Below are positions 60,867-64,000 of a stretch of 64,000 nucleotides of DNA, one piece after another. Source of the stretch: Klebsiella pneumoniae (lineage in GTDB: Bacteria > Myxococcota_A > UBA796 > SXON01); contig CAMAXZ010000001.1 of NCBI GenBank assembly GCA_945862325.1, positions 1 to 64,000 on the forward strand, in the 5' to 3' direction. The position numbers and the translations under genes were made by a program. Below the pieces are notes generated by a model. The model made no database searches, had not been told where the DNA came from, and saw only the letters and a program-made list of their open reading frames with translations. Every line of letters starts with the position of its first letter. Position 1 is the first letter of the stretch.

Positions 60867-62882
60867 TCAGTACGCGGTGCCGGGCACCACGACGATGATG
60901 TCGAGCGTGTCGAGGAGGACCGTAGAGTCGCCCAGGACGTTGAGGCTCAGGCGGTAGAGCTGATCTTCCGTGGTGGCCGCGACGACGCCGCGGAACGTCA
61001 GGGTGAACGGCAGGATCGTCCCGGAGTCTTCGGCGCCGAGGCCCTCGTAGTACGTCGGGTCGATCGACGTGACGAACCCGTACACGTCCCCGTCGACGCT
61101 GAGATCGACGCGGGAGAACCGAACCGCCGCCACGAGCTGCGTGATGCCCTCGACGATGGTGGCGCGGAACGCGGCGCTCGAAGACGACCAGCTCTGGACG
61201 ACCGGCTCGTCCGCCACCCCGTCGCCGTCGAGGTCGGCGAGCGAGTTCGTGCGGTTCGCGATGTCGACCATCTGCGCGTAGCCGGTGTTGCCGTTGACCG
61301 ACACGCCGACCAGGTAGGCGCCGAGGTCGGTGAAGGCCGTCACGACGTCGGAGGCCCCGGCGTCGATCGGGCAGCCACCCGGGGTGCCGTTGTAGTACGA
61401 GTTCGAAGACTCGGGGTCGCGCAGGTAGTTGTCGCCCGCGAGCACGATGACCGGCAGGGCGTAGTCGCGGAAGCCGTAGCCGCCCGACGTGCCGCCGCCC
61501 ACGGTGGACGAGTCGTACATGTCGGCCGCGGAGCCGCCGAACGGGTCGGAGGCGGACGCGATGAACGCCGGCACGTCGGTGCTGGAGTCGTAGCTGCCGT
61601 CGCAGTCCTGGTCGTAGCCGGCGCCCGTGGCGGCCTGGTACAGGGCCTCCATGCCGGACTCGGGGCCGTCTGCGCCCGAGTGCGTGGTCAACCGGCGGAG
61701 GCCCGCGGACACCGAGGAGGTGTCGGTCGTGACCTGCTGGAGGAGGTAGAACGGCTTGTCGGAGCCGGGCGAGCCGTAGCTGCCGTAGGCGTAGTCGTCG
61801 TGGCCGCCGACGCCGTACGCGGCGTCGGGCAGGACCGCGGCGATCTCGCCGACCATGGTGGAGAATTCGTTCGCGATGGCGGTGATCGTGCCGCCCATCG
61901 AGCACGTGGTGTCGACGATGAACGAGATGTCGCCCATCTCGATGTTCAGCTCGAAGTCGAACCGCTCTTCCACCGAGGTGCGCTCGGGCACCTCGACGTA
62001 GATGCCGTCGATGACGCTGCCCGAGTCGAGGGGGTCGGTGCCGGCCGTGATCTCGCCGCCGTCGGAGTAGCCGTCGCCGTCGGAGTCGGCGTCCCAGGGG
62101 TCGGTGCCGCGCACCAGCTCGTCGGCGTCGGCGAGGGAGTCGCCGTCGGCGTCGGTGTCCGCGTAGTCGTAGCGGCCATCGCTGTCGGTGTCGCGCGGCT
62201 CGGTGGTGGCGTCGCCGCCGGTGCCGCCTTCGTCGGCGTCGGCGATGCCGTCGTTGTCGGAGTCGGCGTCGAGGTAGTCGGCGAGGCCGTCCGCGTCGGT
62301 GTCGACCGGCGCGTCGGAGAAGTCGGTGGTGCCGCCCTCGTAGCGGTCGGCGATGCCGTCGCCGTCGCTGTCGTCGTCGTTCATGTCCGCGACGCCGTCG
62401 CCGTCGGAGTCCGTGCCGTCGCACGAGGAGATCTCGTAGGAGTCGGGGATGCCGTCGCCGTCGTTGTCGGTGTCGGCGTGATCGCCCACGCCGTCCCGGT
62501 CGGTGTCCTTCGGCTCGCCGCTGTCCTGGCCGGCCTCGGCGCGGTCGCGCACGCAGTTGTTGTCGGAGTCGGTGTCGAGGTAGTCCGGCGTGCCGTCGTT
62601 GTCGGAGTCGATCGGCAGCGTGTCGGGGTCGGCGTCGCCCGCCTCGAAGCGGTCCTTGATGGTGTCGCCGTCGGAGTCCTTGTCCTCGAAGTTCGCCTTG
62701 CCGTCGCCGTCGTCGTCGGCTTCGCCTTCGTGGATGTCGATGATCGTGTCTTCGTCCGCGTCGGGCTGAGCGACGTCGACGGTGTCGTCCTCCGGGTCGG
62801 CTCCCGAGTCCGAGTCGTCCTTGTCGGACGGCGTGGCGCACGCTCCGACGGAGAGGAGGAAGAGGGGGAAGAGCAGTCGCAT
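60867..62882 (-). CDS. Lipoprotein with thrombospondin type 3-like repeats and vWA domain
   Basis: The 671-residue product starts at ATG 62882 with a signal peptide and lipobox VGAC (Cys15). Residues about 55-275 are a run of TSP3-like Ca2+-binding units (DSDGDGVADMNDDDSDGDG type). A vWA-like domain (about 310-560) carries the MIDAS start DTTCSMGGT, with Cys between Thr and Ser where Gly is usual. A C-terminal beta domain (about 570-671) follows. It should be an outer-membrane anchored, calcium-dependent adhesion or scaffold protein. A sigma-70 promoter candidate and a terminator frame it as a single-gene unit. Confidence 0.85.
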   Translation of the reverse strand: MRLLFPLFLLSVGACATPSDKDDSDSGADPEDDTVDVAQPDADEDTIIDIHEGEADDDGDGKANFEDKDSDGDTIKDRFEAGDADPDTLPIDSDNDGTPDYLDTDSDNNCVRDRAEAGQDSGEPKDTDRDGVGDHADTDNDGDGIPDSYEISSCDGTDSDGDGVADMNDDDSDGDGIADRYEGGTTDFSDAPVDTDADGLADYLDADSDNDGIADADEGGTGGDATTEPRDTDSDGRYDYADTDADGDSLADADELVRGTDPWDADSDGDGYSDGGEITAGTDPLDSGSVIDGIYVEVPERTSVEERFDFELNIEMGDISFIVDTTCSMGGTITAIANEFSTMVGEIAAVLPDAAYGVGGHDDYAYGSYGSPGSDKPFYLLQQVTTDTSSVSAGLRRLTTHSGADGPESGMEALYQAATGAGYDQDCDGSYDSSTDVPAFIASASDPFGGSAADMYDSSTVGGGTSGGYGFRDYALPVIVLAGDNYLRDPESSNSYYNGTPGGCPIDAGASDVVTAFTDLGAYLVGVSVNGNTGYAQMVDIANRTNSLADLDGDGVADEPVVQSWSSSSAAFRATIVEGITQLVAAVRFSRVDLSVDGDVYGFVTSIDPTYYEGLGAEDSGTILPFTLTFRGVVAATTEDQLYRLSLNVLGDSTVLLDTLDIIVVVPGTAY
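62040..62800. repeat. Repeat region encoding TSP3-like calcium-binding units
   Basis: Tandem 36-60 base units rich in GTCGGAGTCGGTGTCG on the plus strand encode about twelve Asp/Gly-rich calcium-loop motifs of the minus-strand vWA lipoprotein. The units are diverged rather than identical, so recent expansion is not indicated. Confidence 0.75.
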
Positions 62883-62905
62883 CTTGGGTACCCGTGGACT
62901 GATGG

Positions 62906-62935
62906 AGGATAGACCGATTGTGGCGCCTTTGCCAA
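62906..62935 (-). promoter_or_regulatory. Sigma-70-type promoter of the vWA lipoprotein gene
   Basis: On the minus strand TTGGCA (62935-62930) and TATCCT (62911-62906) are 18 bases apart, matching five and four of six consensus positions. The predicted start is about 17 bases before the ATG. The element overlaps the region just upstream of the divergent rlmE ribosome site. Confidence 0.6.
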
Positions 62936-62947
62936 GGGGGAGTGTCG

Positions 62948-63535
62948 ATGGAGTACCGCCGGCCGGACACGTGGACGCGAAAAGCGAGGTCCGAGGGGTA
63001 TGCTGCACGAAGCGTCTACAAGCTCCAAGAGATCGACCGTCGGCATCGCGTGCTCCCCCGCGCCGGCGCCGCGGCGGTCGACCTGGGCTGCTACCCGGGC
63101 AGCTGGAGCCAGTGGCTGCTCGAACAGGGGCTGCGTGTGGTCGGCGTCGACCTCACCGCGCCGGCGCTCACCGGCGGGGTGTGGATCGCGCGGTCGGTGT
63201 ACGAAGTCGAGCCCGCGGAGATCCTCGACGCGCTCGGCGGGCCGGCGGACCTCGTGGTGTCCGACATGGCGCCGAACACGACGGGGAACCGCCTCGGCGA
63301 CCACGTGCGGCAGATCGAGCTCGCGGATCGCGCGGTCGCCCTCGCCGCCGCGTGCCTACAGCCCGGCGGCGCCTTCGTGTGCAAGGTGTTCGACGGCGAG
63401 GACGCACCCGCGTTCGTCGGGCGCGTGCGCGCGGTGTTCCGCGACGTGAAGCGGCTCAAGCCGGACGCGACGCGCGACCGCAGCGTGGAGTTCTTCCTGG
63501 TGGCGAGGGGGCTGACGGCGCCGCGGCCGGGATAG
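62948..63535 (+). CDS. rlmE: 23S rRNA 2'-O-methyltransferase RlmE (FtsJ/RrmJ)
   Basis: The 195-residue enzyme methylates U2552 of 23S rRNA at the ribose. The start ATG at 62948 follows GGGGGAG by five bases. The catalytic K-D-K-E tetrad is visible: Lys in SEGYAARSVYKLQEI, Asp in SDMAPNTTG, Lys in FVCKVFDGED and Glu in SVEFFLVA. The SAM-binding motif is VDLGCYPGSWSQWLL (the usual Ala before Pro is Tyr here). It overlaps nothing and converges with the aminopeptidase gene. Confidence 0.93.
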   Translation: MEYRRPDTWTRKARSEGYAARSVYKLQEIDRRHRVLPRAGAAAVDLGCYPGSWSQWLLEQGLRVVGVDLTAPALTGGVWIARSVYEVEPAEILDALGGPADLVVSDMAPNTTGNRLGDHVRQIELADRAVALAAACLQPGGAFVCKVFDGEDAPAFVGRVRAVFRDVKRLKPDATRDRSVEFFLVARGLTAPRPG

Positions 63536-63578
63536 GTCTCGGTCGCCGATCGTGCGGATGGAACCTCGTTCGCGGCGC

Positions 63579-64000
63579 TCAGGCGCCCCAGCCCTCGATC
63601 CAACGCGCCAGGGTGCGCACCATCGTGCCGGTGCCGCCGGCCGCGTAGTGCATCAGGGTGCTGTCGAGGAAGGCCGGGCCCGCGATGTCGACGTGCGCCC
63701 ACTTCTCGACAGTGACGAAGTCGCTCAGGAACAGCGCCGCGGTGATGCTGCCGCCCGCGCGTCCGCCCACGTTCTTGAGATCGCCCCACTCCGCCTTGAG
63801 CTTGTCGCGGTAGAGGTCGGGGAGCGGCATGCGCCACACGCCCTCGCCGGCGTCGGTGGCCGCGCCGCTGAGCCCGGCGGCGAGCTCGTCGGAGCGGGTG
63901 TACACGGCGGAGTACCAGTCGCCGAGGGCGATGACCGCGGCGCCGGTGAGCGTGGCGAGGTCGACCACGGCGTCCGGACGGAGCTCGGAGACGTAGGAGA
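63579..64000 (-). CDS. pepA: Leucyl aminopeptidase (M17) C-terminal part (5' end outside window)
   Basis: Only the last 140 residues lie in the window; the frame runs on past base 64000. It shows the M17 core LRPDAVVDLATLTGA, AVIALGDWYSA, WRMPLPDLYRDKLKAEWGDL (in parts MPLPDLYRDKL and EWGDLKNVGGRAGGSITAA), and the C-terminal WAHVDIAGPAF and GGTGTMVRTLARW. M17 enzymes are hexameric, di-metal aminopeptidases. The NTDAEGR active-site segment would be just upstream of the window edge. It converges with rlmE. Confidence 0.92.
   Translation of the reverse strand, partial: SYVSELRPDAVVDLATLTGAAVIALGDWYSAVYTRSDELAAGLSGAATDAGEGVWRMPLPDLYRDKLKAEWGDLKNVGGRAGGSITAALFLSDFVTVEKWAHVDIAGPAFLDSTLMHYAAGGTGTMVRTLARWIEGWGA

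Overview
This is a very GC-rich, densely packed chromosomal window with about 51 protein genes, two of them cut by the window ends. I see no rRNA, tRNA, CRISPR array, insertion sequence or prophage, and no gene-free stretch longer than about 190 bases. The gene content fits a Myxococcota-type (deltaproteobacterial) lineage. The pointers are a LexA box close to the Myxococcus-type consensus, a sigma-54 activator with two good -24/-12 promoters elsewhere, a Ser/Thr kinase with an ATPase/TPR tail, MopE-type metal-binding repeats, and many lipoproteins with Asp-Thr linkers. The assignment is inference from these features only. Many start codons are GTG or TTG, and neighbouring genes often share 4-base ATGA, GTGA or TTGA overlaps, so translational coupling is common.

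Layout. 1-3 kb: tail of a BatE-like SH3 protein, a BamE-like lipoprotein, a B12-binding radical SAM enzyme and a GNAT acetyltransferase. 3-6.1 kb (minus): a histidine kinase/NtrC-type regulator pair. 6.2-9.2 kb: lipoprotein PPIase, SurA-like PPIase, PdxA. 9.2-11.5 kb (minus): four small lipoproteins, two of them six-cysteine paralogues on Asp-Thr stalks, with two terminators and two promoters. 11.6-16.4 kb (minus): NfeD-like protein, two flotillins and HflX, which appears to start at an ATC codon. 16.5-18.3 kb: DUF423, an HD hydrolase and a GAF protein. 18.3-26.6 kb: a damage-inducible mutagenesis operon made of imuA, a single gene encoding ImuB fused to DnaE2, a lipoprotein and an FAD oxidoreductase. 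26.6-28.6 kb: HMGL-type aldolase and an EEP-family hydrolase. 28.6-32.2 kb (minus): MopE-type lipoprotein, GT-C-like membrane protein, diguanylate cyclase. 32.3-41.5 kb: a 2443-residue protein with an eCIS_core (DUF4157) domain, a probable CD38-like ADP-ribosyl cyclase domain and a C-terminal calpain-type protease, followed by three tightly coupled small genes. 41.6-50.2 kb: glucokinase, host-attachment-family protein under a sigma-54 promoter, a MopE/C-type-lectin protein, an M16 peptidase and a large Ser/Thr kinase. 50.2-58.4 kb: lipoproteins, a TlpA-like protein, two calcineurin-type phosphoesterases and MtnA. 58.4-64 kb: GMC oxidoreductase with a small partner, EngB, a thrombospondin-repeat/vWA lipoprotein, RlmE and the tail of a leucyl aminopeptidase.

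The two most unusual systems are the ImuB-DnaE2 fusion, which puts the two interacting parts of a mutasome in one chain under an SOS-type promoter, and the multidomain eCIS_core protein with its coupled downstream cassette, which looks like a polymorphic toxin or injected effector with candidate immunity genes. No contractile-tail genes are visible in the window, so any delivery machinery would be encoded elsewhere.
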